The translations under genes and the position numbers were made by a program. Source: Endomicrobium sp. (GTDB taxonomy: Bacteria; Elusimicrobiota; Endomicrobiia; Endomicrobiales; Endomicrobiaceae). From it: a stretch of DNA of 64,000 nucleotides. Under the pieces are notes generated by a model. The model was not told the origin of the DNA. It worked only from the letters and a program-made list of their open reading frames with translations, and did no database searches. Positions 48,585-59,358 of the stretch are shown piece after piece; within the stretch, counting starts at the first letter, position 1; every line of letters starts with the position of its first letter. Location: assembly GCA_031262585.1 (NCBI GenBank), contig JAISHK010000008.1, forward strand, positions 89,802 to 153,801. The letters are read 5' to 3'.

Positions 48585-49591
48585 TTTTCATGCTCCATCT
48601 TATTTTTCAACGGAAACAAAATCTCAATAAATAAAGCCATAAGTCCTAGAAGTAAAAATATCTGAAACCTATCTATCTTATTACTCAATTCATAAATTTT
48701 ATCTCTGTTTTTATCTAAATCTTTAACTATTTTTGCAATATCTGCAGAAATATCTTTATCAGAAGCATCAAAAAACTGACCACCTGTTTCGTGAGCAACA
48801 TTCCTTAACAAAAGAAAATTTACTTTACTCACCACTATTTGATTATTTTCATTTTTTACATAATCCTTTATAATCCCAGATTCATCCTTTAAAGGAATAG
48901 GTGCGCCTTCGTGTGTACCTATTCCAATAGAAATAATTCTTATATATTCTTTTTTGGCAGTATATATAGCCTCTTTTATTTTGGAGTCATGATCCTCTCC
49001 ATCACTTATTAAAAGCATAACCTTTACATTTTTCTTATTGGATACGGCTTTAGAAGCTAATATAATAGCATCACTTATTTGCGTACCACCAAAAGGTAAA
49101 ATGCCAATTTCAACGCTTTGTAAAAACATTTTTAATGCTTGCAAATCGTAAGTCATAGGACACTGCCACATTGACACACCTGAAAAGACAATTAATCCCA
49201 TTTTTTCACCAGGATTATCTTCAATAATTCTTGAAATTATCATTTTTGCTTTTTCAAGCCTATTAGGCTTTAAATCTTGTGCAAGCATACTTCGTGAAAT
49301 ATCTAAAGCTATAATTATTTCCGATGATTTTTTTACAATTGTATCTTTCTGTTCACCGTATTTAGGCCTAGCCATTGCCAAAATAAGAAAAAAAAGTCCT
49401 ATAAGTAATAAAACATATTTTATTTTATACGCATTTAGATTAACATTTATAAGCAAAGTTCTATTTTTTGACGATACCAACAAATCTAAAATTTTTTTCC
49501 TTTTTCGAAAAACAATAAAAAAGAAAAACACAAACACTGGTATCAAAAATAAAAACAATAAATAAATTTTATCCGTAAACATAACTCTCAT
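48581..49591 (-). CDS. batB: BatB, VWA-domain membrane protein
   Basis: The 336-residue protein has two N-terminal membrane helices, a von Willebrand A domain with an intact MIDAS (IALDISRSMLAQDLKPNRL, GGTQISDA, ISDGEDHDS) and a C-terminal membrane helix. This is the usual Bat architecture, with the VWA domain probably on the cytoplasmic or periplasmic face depending on topology. ATG 49591 has AGGA close by; ATG 49582 is an alternative. It is separated from batA by a 368-base gap, the only break in the operon. Confidence 0.87.
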   Translation of the reverse strand: MRVMFTDKIYLLFLFLIPVFVFFFFIVFRKRKKILDLLVSSKNRTLLINVNLNAYKIKYVLLLIGLFFLILAMARPKYGEQKDTIVKKSSEIIIALDISRSMLAQDLKPNRLEKAKMIISRIIEDNPGEKMGLIVFSGVSMWQCPMTYDLQALKMFLQSVEIGILPFGGTQISDAIILASKAVSNKKNVKVMLLISDGEDHDSKIKEAIYTAKKEYIRIISIGIGTHEGAPIPLKDESGIIKDYVKNENNQIVVSKVNFLLLRNVAHETGGQFFDASDKDISADIAKIVKDLDKNRDKIYELSNKIDRFQIFLLLGLMALFIEILFPLKNKMEHEK

Positions 49592-49959
49592 TTATCCTAT
49601 AGAAATAATATTTTCTTACAAATACTTTTAAGAATTATTTTTCTACTGCATTTTTAGTATTTGATACTTTTAAAAGATAACTACAAATTCCATATTTACA
49701 TTTTTCAGATTTTATTTCTATTTAACCATTATTGCCTTTATTATACTCATTTCTTTCATCAGCTAGATATAACTAAATCCAACACAATACTATTTATCCG
49801 ATAATTCTTCAAAAAATTATCACTTTTTTACTCATTTTACTAATCTCCTAATTTAACCACATCACCACGCAATAAATTTAAAACACTTATGCACTACAAA
49901 TCATTTTAAATTCTAAATAAAAATATACAAAAACAAACCATAGTTTTTAAGCAAAAAAC
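49592..49959. other. Gap inside the bat operon
   Basis: The genes from DUF58 to batA overlap or abut, yet here 368 bases lie between batA and batB. The minus strand contains short interrupted fragments such as MKEMSIIKAIMVK and a TATAAT near 49750 without a -35. A small gene may have been lost. Confidence 0.35.
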
Positions 49960-50964
49960 TTATGGAATTTTCCTCAAATAAGTATTCTCTAGAGTAATTA
50001 TAAACAATAATAAAATAAACGCTGGTATCAAAAAATATCTATAAAGTTCGTTATAATTTGTAAACTGATTAACTTTATTAATATCATACTTTTCCAAACT
50101 ATCTATTTTCTTCATTATATTTTCAAAAGATTTAGTATCCTGCGCTCTAAAATATTCTCCACCAGTATTATTAGATATTTTTTTTAAAACATCTTCTTTT
50201 ATAGCATCTTGACCATATCTGACTAATCTTTTTCCTAAAAAAGGATCATCAATTTCATAAATAGCACCTTCTAAACTACCAATTCCAATCGTATAAATTC
50301 TTATATCATATTCTTCAGCTATTTTAGAAGCAGTAATAGGTTCTATTTCACCCATATTATTATTACCATCTGTAACAAGAATAATAATTTTATTTTTTGC
50401 AAGACTATCCTTAAGTCTATTTACAGAAGTCATAATGGCAGAACCTATTGCAGTACCATCTAAATTTGTATCGCCTATATTTATATTTTTTACAAAATCC
50501 ACAAGTGAATCTTTATCTGTCGTAAGTGGACACTGAGTAAAAGCAAGGCCTGAAAAAATTACAAGACCTATTTTATCGTACTTACGCTCTTTTATAAACT
50601 CTTCTGTAACCTTTTTAGCAGCTTCCATTCTAGTTAGTGGTTTAAAATCTAAAGAACTCATACTTGTTGAAGTATCCAAAGCCATTATAATATCAATCCC
50701 TTGATCATTTGATTGCTCAAACGTTTTATACTTTTGAGGACGTGCAATAGCAATAATAATTAAAAGAATAGCAATATATTTTAAAACTCTCAAAAACTTT
50801 AAAAGTTTCACTTTAAAATTCGAATTACAGTTTTCAAGAAGCTTTACACGGGCAAAAACAATATAGGTTTTAAAATATTTTTCCCCTAGGACATTTACAT
50901 ATATATAAGTGAATATTAATATAGGAAGAAATATTAAAAAGTATAAAGGACTTGCAAATCTCAT
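49960..50964 (-). CDS. batA: BatA, VWA-domain membrane protein
   Basis: The 334-residue paralogue of BatB has membrane helices at the N-terminus (about 5-25 and 55-75), a VWA domain with MIDAS residues (MALDTSTSMSSLDFKPL, DGTAIGSA, LVTDGNNNMG) and a C-terminal helix. BatA and BatB usually occur as a pair and may form a complex. ATGA overlap with the preceding gene indicates tight coupling. Confidence 0.88.
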   Translation of the reverse strand: MRFASPLYFLIFLPILIFTYIYVNVLGEKYFKTYIVFARVKLLENCNSNFKVKLLKFLRVLKYIAILLIIIAIARPQKYKTFEQSNDQGIDIIMALDTSTSMSSLDFKPLTRMEAAKKVTEEFIKERKYDKIGLVIFSGLAFTQCPLTTDKDSLVDFVKNINIGDTNLDGTAIGSAIMTSVNRLKDSLAKNKIIILVTDGNNNMGEIEPITASKIAEEYDIRIYTIGIGSLEGAIYEIDDPFLGKRLVRYGQDAIKEDVLKKISNNTGGEYFRAQDTKSFENIMKKIDSLEKYDINKVNQFTNYNELYRYFLIPAFILLLFIITLENTYLRKIP

Positions 50965-51863
50965 AACAACTCCAAAAGTTTTTTTGTAAAGTTGTAATTA
51001 TTCTCTATTTCAACAACATCCGGAGTAAAATCTGCATATCTTGCTAAATTAAACATTTTTAAATAATCTTTAAATTCATTTATGGGAATTTCATTAGGAA
51101 GCAGTTGCTTAACACTTCTAAAAAATTCGGAGGTTGTCATTTCCAAAGCATCAAATTTATACTGTTTAGATATATAAATTCTTAAAATTTCAAACATTTT
51201 ATAATAAAAATTTCTCACACTGATACTATCTTTATTTACATATAAATCATTTAAATCATCAAGTATTTTAGTTTTAAAATCAATTTTAATTTCTTGTGAT
51301 CTTTTTGCATATTCTAAAGCTGCTTTTACACTACATAAAACACAAATTACAAAAAAAGCAAATATAATTATCATCAAAAAAATATAAATAGGTTTAATTT
51401 TTAACTTATTTAAAGGCTTTATATCTTTTATATCTTCAGATTTATCATCTCTTATAATACTTTTGATTTCAACATGTTCTTCTGGAGTAAAAAATAAATC
51501 ATTTGTACCATCAGAATTTATGTAAAAAATAGTAATTGGATTTATTGTAAGAAACCCTGTTTTATATGTGATAAGTTTAAAACTTAATTCATAAATATTT
51601 TCATTGTAAGATACACGTTCAACAGAAGAATTTAGAATATCAAAATCATTAAAATGAAAATTTTGTTCTGCAGAAATTCTGGCATTTTCTGGCAATTTTA
51701 CTTTTACCTTAAAATTTATTATATCACCGACAAAAGTTTCATCTGCATTCAATAAAACACCTACAACTTCTTGAGAATATAAACTTATCCTCGCACAAAA
51801 AATAAATATAATGCTTAAAACAACGTATTCAATAATGAGAAATCCTTTGTATAGTCGCTTCAT
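50961..51863 (-). CDS. Bat-operon membrane protein between DUF58 and BatA
   Basis: The 300-residue protein has a signal anchor (about 10-30), a beta-sandwich extracytoplasmic domain resembling a BatD module (ADETFVGDIINFKVKVKLPENARIS), a membrane helix (about 158-180) and a cytoplasmic helical domain (RNFYYKMFEILRIYISKQYKFDALEMTTSEFF). This matches the small BatD-like/DUF4381-type protein seen at the same position in other moxR-bat operons. Function is unknown. It overlaps both neighbours by four bases. Confidence 0.7.
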   Translation of the reverse strand: MKRLYKGFLIIEYVVLSIIFIFCARISLYSQEVVGVLLNADETFVGDIINFKVKVKLPENARISAEQNFHFNDFDILNSSVERVSYNENIYELSFKLITYKTGFLTINPITIFYINSDGTNDLFFTPEEHVEIKSIIRDDKSEDIKDIKPLNKLKIKPIYIFLMIIIFAFFVICVLCSVKAALEYAKRSQEIKIDFKTKILDDLNDLYVNKDSISVRNFYYKMFEILRIYISKQYKFDALEMTTSEFFRSVKQLLPNEIPINEFKDYLKMFNLARYADFTPDVVEIENNYNFTKKLLELL

Positions 51864-52741
51864 CCTAATCTTGTCGAAATTCTCCTTTTTTTAAAAAACT
51901 TCACTAGAGGCTTTATATAAGATTCATTTGTATTTAAATTTATAACATCAACTTGAGCTCTTTTAAATACTATATCTCTTTCTTCTTTAAAAACTTTACT
52001 TTTCAGTTTAAAAAGCTTGCTTTCTGTAAATGTATCCAGTACCACAGTTCTATTCGTTTCAGGATCTTGCATTTCTACTAAACCGACTTCTGGTAGATTA
52101 TTTTCTATCTTATCTTCTATATTTATACAAATTAAATCATGTCTTTTAGCAGTTACTATTAAATCCTTTTCATAATTATTGTCTAAAAAATCAGAAATAA
52201 GAAAAACCACCGCTTTTCTACGCCAAATTTTGTTTATTGATTTTAAAACTTTTAATATTGACGTTTTTACACCTAATGGTTTAGCAGTTAATATTTCATC
52301 AATAATTCTTAAAATATTATTTTTGCCTTTACGGGGAGTAATAACTTTCTCTATTCTATCGGTAAAAGTCAACATTCCTATTCTATCATTATTTTTCAAC
52401 GAAGAGAAAGCCAAAATAGCAGCGACTTCTGCGGCAACTTCCGATTTTAATTTATCCGAACTTCCAGTTCTTTGAGACAACGATACATCTATAAGAAAAA
52501 TTATAGTTAGTTCTCTCTCTTCAGAAAAAAGTTTTATATACGGTTTTCCATAGCGTGCAGTAACGTTGCGGTCAATAATCCTAAAATCGTCTCCTATTTG
52601 ATATTCTCTAACTTCAGCAAACTCTATTCCTTGTCCTTTGAAGACGCTTTGATACCGACCTGCAAAAATTTCATTTACAAGTTTATTAGATTTTATCTCA
52701 AGTTGACGTATTTGCTTTTTCAATATGTCCCTATAAGGCAT
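51860..52741 (-). CDS. DUF58 (VWA-like) protein of the MoxR-Bat cluster
   Basis: The 293-residue soluble protein has the DUF58 signature GQGIEFAEVREYQIGDDFRIIDRNVTARYGKPYIKLFSEERE followed by a VWA-like fold with a MIDAS-type DVSLSQ and VFLISDF. DUF58 proteins are regular partners of MoxR ATPases. It lies 72 bases after moxR and overlaps the next gene by four bases. Confidence 0.88.
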   Translation of the reverse strand: MPYRDILKKQIRQLEIKSNKLVNEIFAGRYQSVFKGQGIEFAEVREYQIGDDFRIIDRNVTARYGKPYIKLFSEERELTIIFLIDVSLSQRTGSSDKLKSEVAAEVAAILAFSSLKNNDRIGMLTFTDRIEKVITPRKGKNNILRIIDEILTAKPLGVKTSILKVLKSINKIWRRKAVVFLISDFLDNNYEKDLIVTAKRHDLICINIEDKIENNLPEVGLVEMQDPETNRTVVLDTFTESKLFKLKSKVFKEERDIVFKRAQVDVINLNTNESYIKPLVKFFKKRRISTRLG

Positions 52742-52813
52742 ATACTAATCCTAAATTATCATTTCGAAAATTTGCAACTCTTCCTAAACAAAACCCTATA
52801 TAAGCCAACTGAC

Positions 52814-53800
52814 TCATGGAACCTCCACACTGCTCAATATTTTATCTATTATATCATCTGGAGTAATAGAATCTGCTTCCGCTTCATAAGTAATTAAAAT
52901 TCTATGTCTTAAAACATCGTGTCCTATCGTCTTTATATCTTCAGGTATAACATAACCCCTTCCATCTAAAAATGCATAAGCTTTAGCAGCTAGAGTTAAA
53001 TTAATAGTAGCTCTAGGAGATGCTCCATAAGTAATAAGATTTTTCAAGTCCTTAAGCCCATATTCTTCAGGAATTCTAGAAGCAAAAACAATATCAACTA
53101 TATAGTTCTTCACTTTATCATCAACATAAATTTGTTCCACTAAATCTTTGGCTTCTTGCACTTCATCTAAAGTAATTACATAATTTATCGCTGGAATTTT
53201 ATGTGTCATTTTTTCTAAAATAATTTTCTCTTCTGATTTATTCGGATAAGATACTTTAAGTTTAAACATAAATCTATCAATTTGTGCTTCAGGAAGAGGA
53301 TACGTTCCTTCCTGTTCTATAGGATTTTGCGTAGCCATAACCAAAAATGGTTTAGGTAGCTCATACGTATTGTCCCCTATTGTCACATGCTTTTCTTGCA
53401 TAGCTTCAAGCAGAGCACTTTGCACTTTTGCAGGAGCACGATTTATTTCATCCGCAAGAACTATATTTGCAAAAATCGGCCCCTTTTTTACATTAAAACC
53501 ACCATCTTGAGGATTATAAATTAAAGTTCCAACTATATCAGCAGGAAGTAGATCTGGAGTAAATTGTATTCTTTTATAATTAGCATTTATTGCAGAGGAC
53601 AAACTTTTTACAGCAAGTGTTTTAGCAAGTCCCGGAAGACCTTCAAGTAAGACATGTCCGTCCGATAAAAGACCTATAAGCATTCTTTCTAAAACATACC
53701 TTTGCCCAACAACTACATTTAAAACTTCTCTTAATAATTTTGAAACAAAAACACTTTTTTGCTGAATTTTTTGATTCAACGAATCCACATCAACAGTCAT
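52814..53800 (-). CDS. moxR: MoxR-family AAA+ ATPase
   Basis: MoxR ATPases are thought to act as chaperones for metal insertion or for assembly of VWA-protein complexes. The 328-residue protein has LLEGLPGLAKTLAVKSL (Walker A), FANIVLADEINRAPAKVQSALLEAMQE (Walker B and MoxR block), VMATQNPIEQEGTYPLPEAQIDRFMF and a C-terminal lid (GASPRATINLTLAAKAYAF). GGAGG lies about 8 bases before ATG 53800. It is the first gene of the bat operon, with a TATAAT at 53865-53870 upstream. Confidence 0.93.
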   Translation of the reverse strand: MTVDVDSLNQKIQQKSVFVSKLLREVLNVVVGQRYVLERMLIGLLSDGHVLLEGLPGLAKTLAVKSLSSAINANYKRIQFTPDLLPADIVGTLIYNPQDGGFNVKKGPIFANIVLADEINRAPAKVQSALLEAMQEKHVTIGDNTYELPKPFLVMATQNPIEQEGTYPLPEAQIDRFMFKLKVSYPNKSEEKIILEKMTHKIPAINYVITLDEVQEAKDLVEQIYVDDKVKNYIVDIVFASRIPEEYGLKDLKNLITYGASPRATINLTLAAKAYAFLDGRGYVIPEDIKTIGHDVLRHRILITYEAEADSITPDDIIDKILSSVEVP

Positions 53801-54316
53801 CCCAAATCCTCCATATATAAAATAAATATTGCATTTAAGAATTAGCCGCCTTATAAATTTAATAATTATACAAATATTTTATTTAAAAATCATTTTACCC
53901 ATCCGCTATCCTTTGATACACTCTCAGCATCCAACACCTCGAATTTCTCAGAACCTGCAACTGTCTCTATTAGCATCCAAATTCAATATCTTTTGTTACT
54001 GATTTAATTACAAACGCGACTCAATTTTATCAACAAAACCGTGCATATAACTAAAATTATTTTTAAAACATACATTTCCCACTTTCTCTTTTAAAAAATC
54101 AATAATAAAATCTATTTTTACCGATTGTTTATAGTTATTGCTTGATTTTTAATTGTTCCTATTTTCACTTAATTATAAATACTTTAAAAATATGTCAAAT
54201 CTGGTCAATATTTATGGAAAGTATAATGTCAATAAAATTAATATTAAATTATTTTAAAGATTTTCATTTTTGATGAAATTAATTTATAACTACCTAATTA
54301 ATAATTTACTGCTCGT
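53801..54316. other. Spacer between obgE and moxR with a relic
   Basis: A TATAAT (53865-53870, minus strand) probably serves moxR. Further up, the minus strand reads VKIDFIIDFLKEKVGNVCFK (about 54090-54150) and, in another frame, VAGSEKFEVLDAESVSKDSG then WVK-TGA (about 53890-53965). This looks like the end of a dead gene cotranscribed with obgE; I cannot identify it. Confidence 0.35.
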
Positions 54317-55579
54317 TTATTTTTTAAATGTAAATTCAAAGTCGCCTATTCTAACTATGTCTCCATGCTTAATTCCCATTTTTTTAAGTTCTATTTCAAG
54401 ACCCATTTTTTTAAGTATGTTTTGATAACGTCTCAACGCTTCATCTTCACTAAATTTTGTCATTTCAGTAAGTTTTTCAACTTTAGACCCCATTACTTCA
54501 AAAACACCATTTTTTACAACGCTAACTTTAAATTCCGGTTCATAAGTATATTTTTTTACAGGTATAATTTCTATTTCCTCTTCTTGATTAAAAATAATTG
54601 GGTTTTCAAGCTCCTTTACAATTTCTTTAAGCAAGGCATCAATACCTTCTCCTGTTATTGCAGAAATTTCAAATACTTTTTGAGTTTTTAAACATTTCTT
54701 AAATTTTTTAATATTTTTTTGAGTTTGAGAAAAATCAATTTTATTTAAGACTACTATTACATGCTTCTTTACAATATATTTTGAATATTTTTTTAATTCA
54801 TTATTCACTATTTTATAGTTTTCATAAGGTTCTTTTCCATCAAAACCATTTATATCTATTAAATGAACAAGAACTCTCGTCCTCTGTATATGCCTCAAAA
54901 ATTCAAAGCCAAGACCTTTACCCTTATGGGCTCCTTCAATTATCCCAGGAATATCTGCAGCCACAAAATGTTTCCCTTTATAGTTAACTACACCTAAATT
55001 TGGATACAATGTTGTAAATGGATAACTTGCTATTTTGGGTTTTACTGCTGAAACTTGCGATATAAGCGTAGATTTTCCAGCATTAGGAAGTCCTACAAAG
55101 CTAACATCTGCGATTAAACGAATCTCTAAATTAATTTCTGCACTTTCACCCCGCTCACCTTTTTCTGCAATTCTGGGAGCAGTATGGTTACTCGTCTTAA
55201 AAGATGCATTTCCTCTTCCGCCACGTCCACCTTTAACAACTAATACTCTTTCTCCAGCAATTTTTACATCAGCCAAAAGTTCACCTTTTTTAAAAACTAA
55301 AGTTCCTAAAGGAATTTTTATTACTAAATCTTGTCCACTCTTACCAAATTTGTTGCTTGACAAACCATTTTCCCCATCTTCAGCTTTAAATTTAGGCATA
55401 TACGATAAGTCTAAAAGAGTAGTTTTACAAGAATCACCCTCAAAATATATATTTCCACCATTCCCACCATTCCCACCATTTGGCCCACCATAAGGAACGT
55501 ATTTTTCTCGCCTAAAAGAAATACATCCATCACCACCCCGGCCTGCCACAAGAAAAACATCAATTTTATCTATAAACAC
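54317..55579 (-). CDS. obgE: Obg-family GTPase (ObgE/CgtA)
   Basis: ObgE is an essential GTPase of 50S assembly and stress response. The 420-residue protein has the glycine-rich Obg domain (AGRGGDGCISFRREKYVPYGGPNGGNGGNGG), the G domain (FVGLPNAGKSTLIS, DIPGIIEGAHKGKGLGFEFLRHI, LNKIDF, SAITGEG) and a C-terminal OCT domain (MTKFSEDEALRRYQNILKKMGLE...GDIVRIGDFEF). The start is GTG with GAGG upstream. It normally follows rplU-rpmA directly; here 3.5 kb of mostly dead DNA intervenes. Confidence 0.94.
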   Translation of the reverse strand: MFIDKIDVFLVAGRGGDGCISFRREKYVPYGGPNGGNGGNGGNIYFEGDSCKTTLLDLSYMPKFKAEDGENGLSSNKFGKSGQDLVIKIPLGTLVFKKGELLADVKIAGERVLVVKGGRGGRGNASFKTSNHTAPRIAEKGERGESAEINLEIRLIADVSFVGLPNAGKSTLISQVSAVKPKIASYPFTTLYPNLGVVNYKGKHFVAADIPGIIEGAHKGKGLGFEFLRHIQRTRVLVHLIDINGFDGKEPYENYKIVNNELKKYSKYIVKKHVIVVLNKIDFSQTQKNIKKFKKCLKTQKVFEISAITGEGIDALLKEIVKELENPIIFNQEEEIEIIPVKKYTYEPEFKVSVVKNGVFEVMGSKVEKLTEMTKFSEDEALRRYQNILKKMGLEIELKKMGIKHGDIVRIGDFEFTFKK

Positions 55580-57609
55580 CTTTATTTATCCTCAAAATTA
55601 TTTTTTAAATACTTTAAAAATTTTTTACCTTTAACCACCAAAAGCAAATTCTGATATTATTCCATTTATATTTAAATTAACTAATCTTACAAAAAATCTA
55701 ATAAAAACCTGCATAATAGCACAAAACCTCACTTTTTTTAAAACTTTTTGTCAAACTTTAAAATCTTCAAATTAAAACATATTAACAAATAAATTAAAGT
55801 TTTATTATTATTCATTATAATTCCTCATACTTTCCACAAACTCTTCTAGAAACTCTGTTCATATATCTATGAATTTTTCTTTTCAAATCTTACAGTTCAA
55901 ATCAAATAATCTTTCCATGACATAGTTTAACATTTATTTAAAATAAACTCTTCTATCAACTGATACTTTCTCTGCAGCACCTCCAGCATTTATATAAACC
56001 CACATTCCCCATCTCAATGAATTTATTAGGCTTCTCTCCAGCTGTATCCACATCTATAACACAAATTTCCATCCCATCTTCAAGTTACTTCTTATGTTAA
56101 CCCATATATTCACTTTCAATTGACTATCTTGTTAACATACATAATTTATTCTTTAAATAGTCTACTTCCAAACTATAATTGCCAGATTACTCATTATATT
56201 TATTTATCTAGATTAAAATTATAACATCTTCTCCAAAACTAATCTGTCTTGCAATGTTTTAAATGTAATATAACTTTACTTATTCATTTTGAAACTAAGA
56301 ATTACTAATATTTCTCTTATCTCTCTTTCCAAAAACGACTGATGGTACAACTTATCAAGACCTTATTAGACAATTCAACATTTAATAGTCTTTCTAAATT
56401 GTCAAAGATCTTATATCAACGCTAAACTATTTCCTCATCATTAATCCTTTTTGCTCCATCATATAATTAATTCTCTGATTTTAACTAAGATTTTTTAATC
56501 TAATCAAATTTTTGTTTATTTATAGTTAAACTAGTAGCATTTTTGCTTTTTTACAAAGACACCTCATTTCCTGAAGCATTTTTTTACGAGGATTTTGAAG
56601 TTTCTGCTAAGCGCGCTTACAAATTTCATTGATTATTTTTCTAAATCTATCGTATTATGTGGCTCTTTCATGGACACCAATAGATTCCTCAAATCTACGT
56701 TCTACACATCGAACTTACCAGTTGCCAAAAATCACATATCTATTAAAACTCTTTTATATCTTCTTCCTCTGACATTTTCTTAAAAATATAAACTTTCTTA
56801 CAATAAATAATAATGATGAAGTTTCTTTATTATATCTCATTCTCTCACACGCATGATTTTCTCTTTCTAATCTCATTTGATATAACTCATCAGTTGTCCT
56901 CATCCTTTTTTCAATCCTCTTGACAAATCACTCCGACTGAATGAATACTCTATTTTGAAACTTATCATTATCCATAATATCTGTTTAAAGAAATTAAATG
57001 TTTTATTAAAAGTGATTTTTCCGTAAAAGAATTTATTATTTCCCAAAATTCACATCAACAAATTAATAATTTTAAAATTATTTCTCATTTCTTATCCAAC
57101 AATCTTGCCAACGTTTACTATACAAGTATCATAATTCTCAGATAAACCTTTCTATTGAAAATTACACCAGAGTATAAATAGCTTATAACATATGATAATT
57201 TTTCTATTGGATTAATTGTCTTTCTTGGTTAACTTCAGAAGCAACAGCAACAAGTACAAGCAGAACTTAATGGAACAAATAATGCTTGGGTAGGTGGCAA
57301 TATTAATATCATCTGTAAATAATTCTTAAATTAACAAACTAAGTTAAACATAAATCTAAAATAATCTATTTATTTTAACAAAAGATTTTTTTACAACTAT
57401 CCCTATCTTATTATAAAGTTATTTCTTTTTTGTAATTCTTTAAAGCAAAACATTAAAATTATTATTTTCTTCTTCATAAAACTAACAATGTTATATATAA
57501 ATCATTGAATACAATTCATTATTTTCAACAAGATCTTAGCTACGATTTTTTATTTGTCTTATAAACTGGAAAAACGCTGATATTTTTATGCTTACTACTC
57601 AGTCATTTT
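55580..57609. other. 2-kb decayed spacer with an unidentified minus-strand relic
   Basis: No intact gene. From ATG 56975 the minus strand reads MDNDKFQNRVFIQSE, then across stops RMRTTDELYQMRLERENHAC, CVERRFEESIGVHERA and YDRFRKIINEICKRA, all in one frame for about 130 codons. Near 56030-56100 it reads GMEICVIDVDTAGEKPNKFI. The coding bias (purine-rich minus strand) and single frame point to a dead gene, family unknown. On the plus strand, QVQAELNGTNNAWVGGNINI sits near 57255-57315. Confidence 0.35.
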
Positions 57610-58600
57610 TCAAAACGACCCGAACGCTACATCTACAAAACACATCAACATGAACATGTCATTTCTAATATTTTCAGTCTCACAATATCTTCTCTCTTTT
57701 ATTTTTAAATCCAAAATCGCCAAAAGACAAGTAAATAGAACGACAATCGTCACACAATCAAACCTACATTTTGCAAAATTAGAAATCTTTTTCTGATGAC
57801 TTTTATCAATAAATTGAATTGCTAACCACACATTGTACCAAATCCTCCAATTATATTGGCAAATAAACAAAATTAATCTGCAAGTTGATTTTTATATTGT
57901 TTTTGTTAATTCGCTCAATAAGCGAAAACGTACTCTTACTAAGTGTTTGTATTCAATCTTTCTAATTACGTTTAATCTTCACGTTAAAATCTTTTCCGCA
58001 TTTTAGCAAATCTTAAAATAAGTAACACACATTGAGATTGCAACACTACTGACTTTCTTACTCTGTTTACTCTGTTAAATGACCTAGTCCGGCTTGCTTC
58101 TTCTATCTTATACAAAAAAGCTCAATGATCTTCGGGTCGTAAAAAAGATTCAACTAAAAGTCAAAATTAACAAAAACTTCATTAAGTTGCACAACAATAC
58201 TTACGAATAGTTTCTTCACTTTTTTATCTAGAATTATAAAATTTATCCCCAACTCACAAACTAATCCATCTAAAATCGTTAATCCACCAACGATAAAAAA
58301 ATAATCAGACTACTTCTTCTATACAGAAATTCAACATATAATTTCATCTGTAGGAAATTCATGGTAGAATCAAGCTATCCCAACTACTATGCCTCACATT
58401 TTTTGGACAAACTTTAGAATAAATTTCCCCCATTTTAAAACATCTTTTTATATCATTACCTATCTTAACTCGTTTAAAACATATATAACACCTATCCACG
58501 AGGAAAAAATCATTTTGCTTATTTTACTGCTTTCATTTTTCGATTCGCGTAGAACAATTAATGAAGCTGCTTTTACTAAATCTGCCTTTTCAAAAAATTA
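57610..58600 (-). pseudogene. ppx: Decayed exopolyphosphatase / GppA-type phosphatase
   Basis: The minus strand from 58598 holds one frame with about eight stops. AASLIVLRESKNESSKISKM corresponds to the Ppx/GppA block AxATSVLREAxN...F. SDYFFIVGGLTILDG then LVCELGINFIILDKK corresponds to the RADVIVGGLAIL...LGI..L.VSD block. After a frameshift, IEYKHLVRVRFRLLSELTK and FIDKSHQKKISNFAKCRFDC then VTIVVLFTCLL follow the C-terminal HD-like domain (H..HV..L...LF; HHKHS.YLI.NAD..G....E..LIA). The order of three blocks makes the call firm, though no block is perfect. It lies between rpmA and obgE, on their strand. Confidence 0.65.
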
Positions 58601-59088
58601 AAAATATGTATTATACTAATAAGCTCCAATTGTTCTACATCCTTCTAACCTGTGACATTTTTAAAGTCCTAAACGACAGAGCTTTTTACTTTTTGAAATT
58701 TCAGTTTTCACTTAATCTTTAGATATTATAGAGTTCATTATTAAACCAACATTAATCGTCTTCCAAAATAAACAATTGTTGACCTTCAAAAAATATGAGA
58801 AAAATTAAAACACGTATATAATAAGACTTTTTGACAGTAACAAATAAAACAGAATAAATATTAATATTTTATGCACAAACAACACTCTCTTAATATAAGT
58901 TAAAAACTAAATTAAATAACAATTAAGTCAAAACTATAAATACATCAATCTTTAATTTAACAATTAATCCAAAAAATTTAAAATTACCATTTATAAATAT
59001 TGACTTTACTTATTAACTTATTAAGTGCCTAAAAAAATTAGCACAGAAAGAAATCTAAAAAAAAATTATTATTAAATAATTTAAAAAA
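58601..59088. other. Spacer between rpmA and the ppx relic
   Basis: AT-rich sequence; it may contain the eroded N-terminus of ppx (around 58620-58760), but no block is recognisable. No terminator is evident after rpmA. Confidence 0.35.
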
Positions 59089-59343
59089 TTAAGAGGCCAA
59101 AACATTCACATAACATCTATCGCGAGATTTTTTAACAAACTTAACTATTCCTGTAACTTTAGCAAAAAGAGTATTATCTTTCCCCATTCCAACATTTACT
59201 CCGGGATGATACTTTGTACCTCTTTGACGCACTATTATTGCACCAACCAAGACCCTTTGATCTCCATATATTTTTACACCCAACCTTTGACCATGCGAAT
59301 CACGTCCGTTGGTAGATGAACCTTGCGCTTTAACATGTGCCAT
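59089..59343 (-). CDS. rpmA: 50S ribosomal protein L27
   Basis: L27 lines the peptidyl-transferase centre. The 84-residue protein has the conserved start [28 protein letters not shown] and [24 protein letters not shown]. The N-terminus is [12 protein letters not shown] rather than the cleaved long form of Firmicutes. It follows rplU by 15 bases. Confidence 0.97.
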   Translation of the reverse strand: MAHVKAQGSSTNGRDSHGQRLGVKIYGDQRVLVGAIIVRQRGTKYHPGVNVGMGKDNTLFAKVTGIVKFVKKSRDRCYVNVLAS

Positions 59344-59358
59344 ATGAACATCTCCTAT

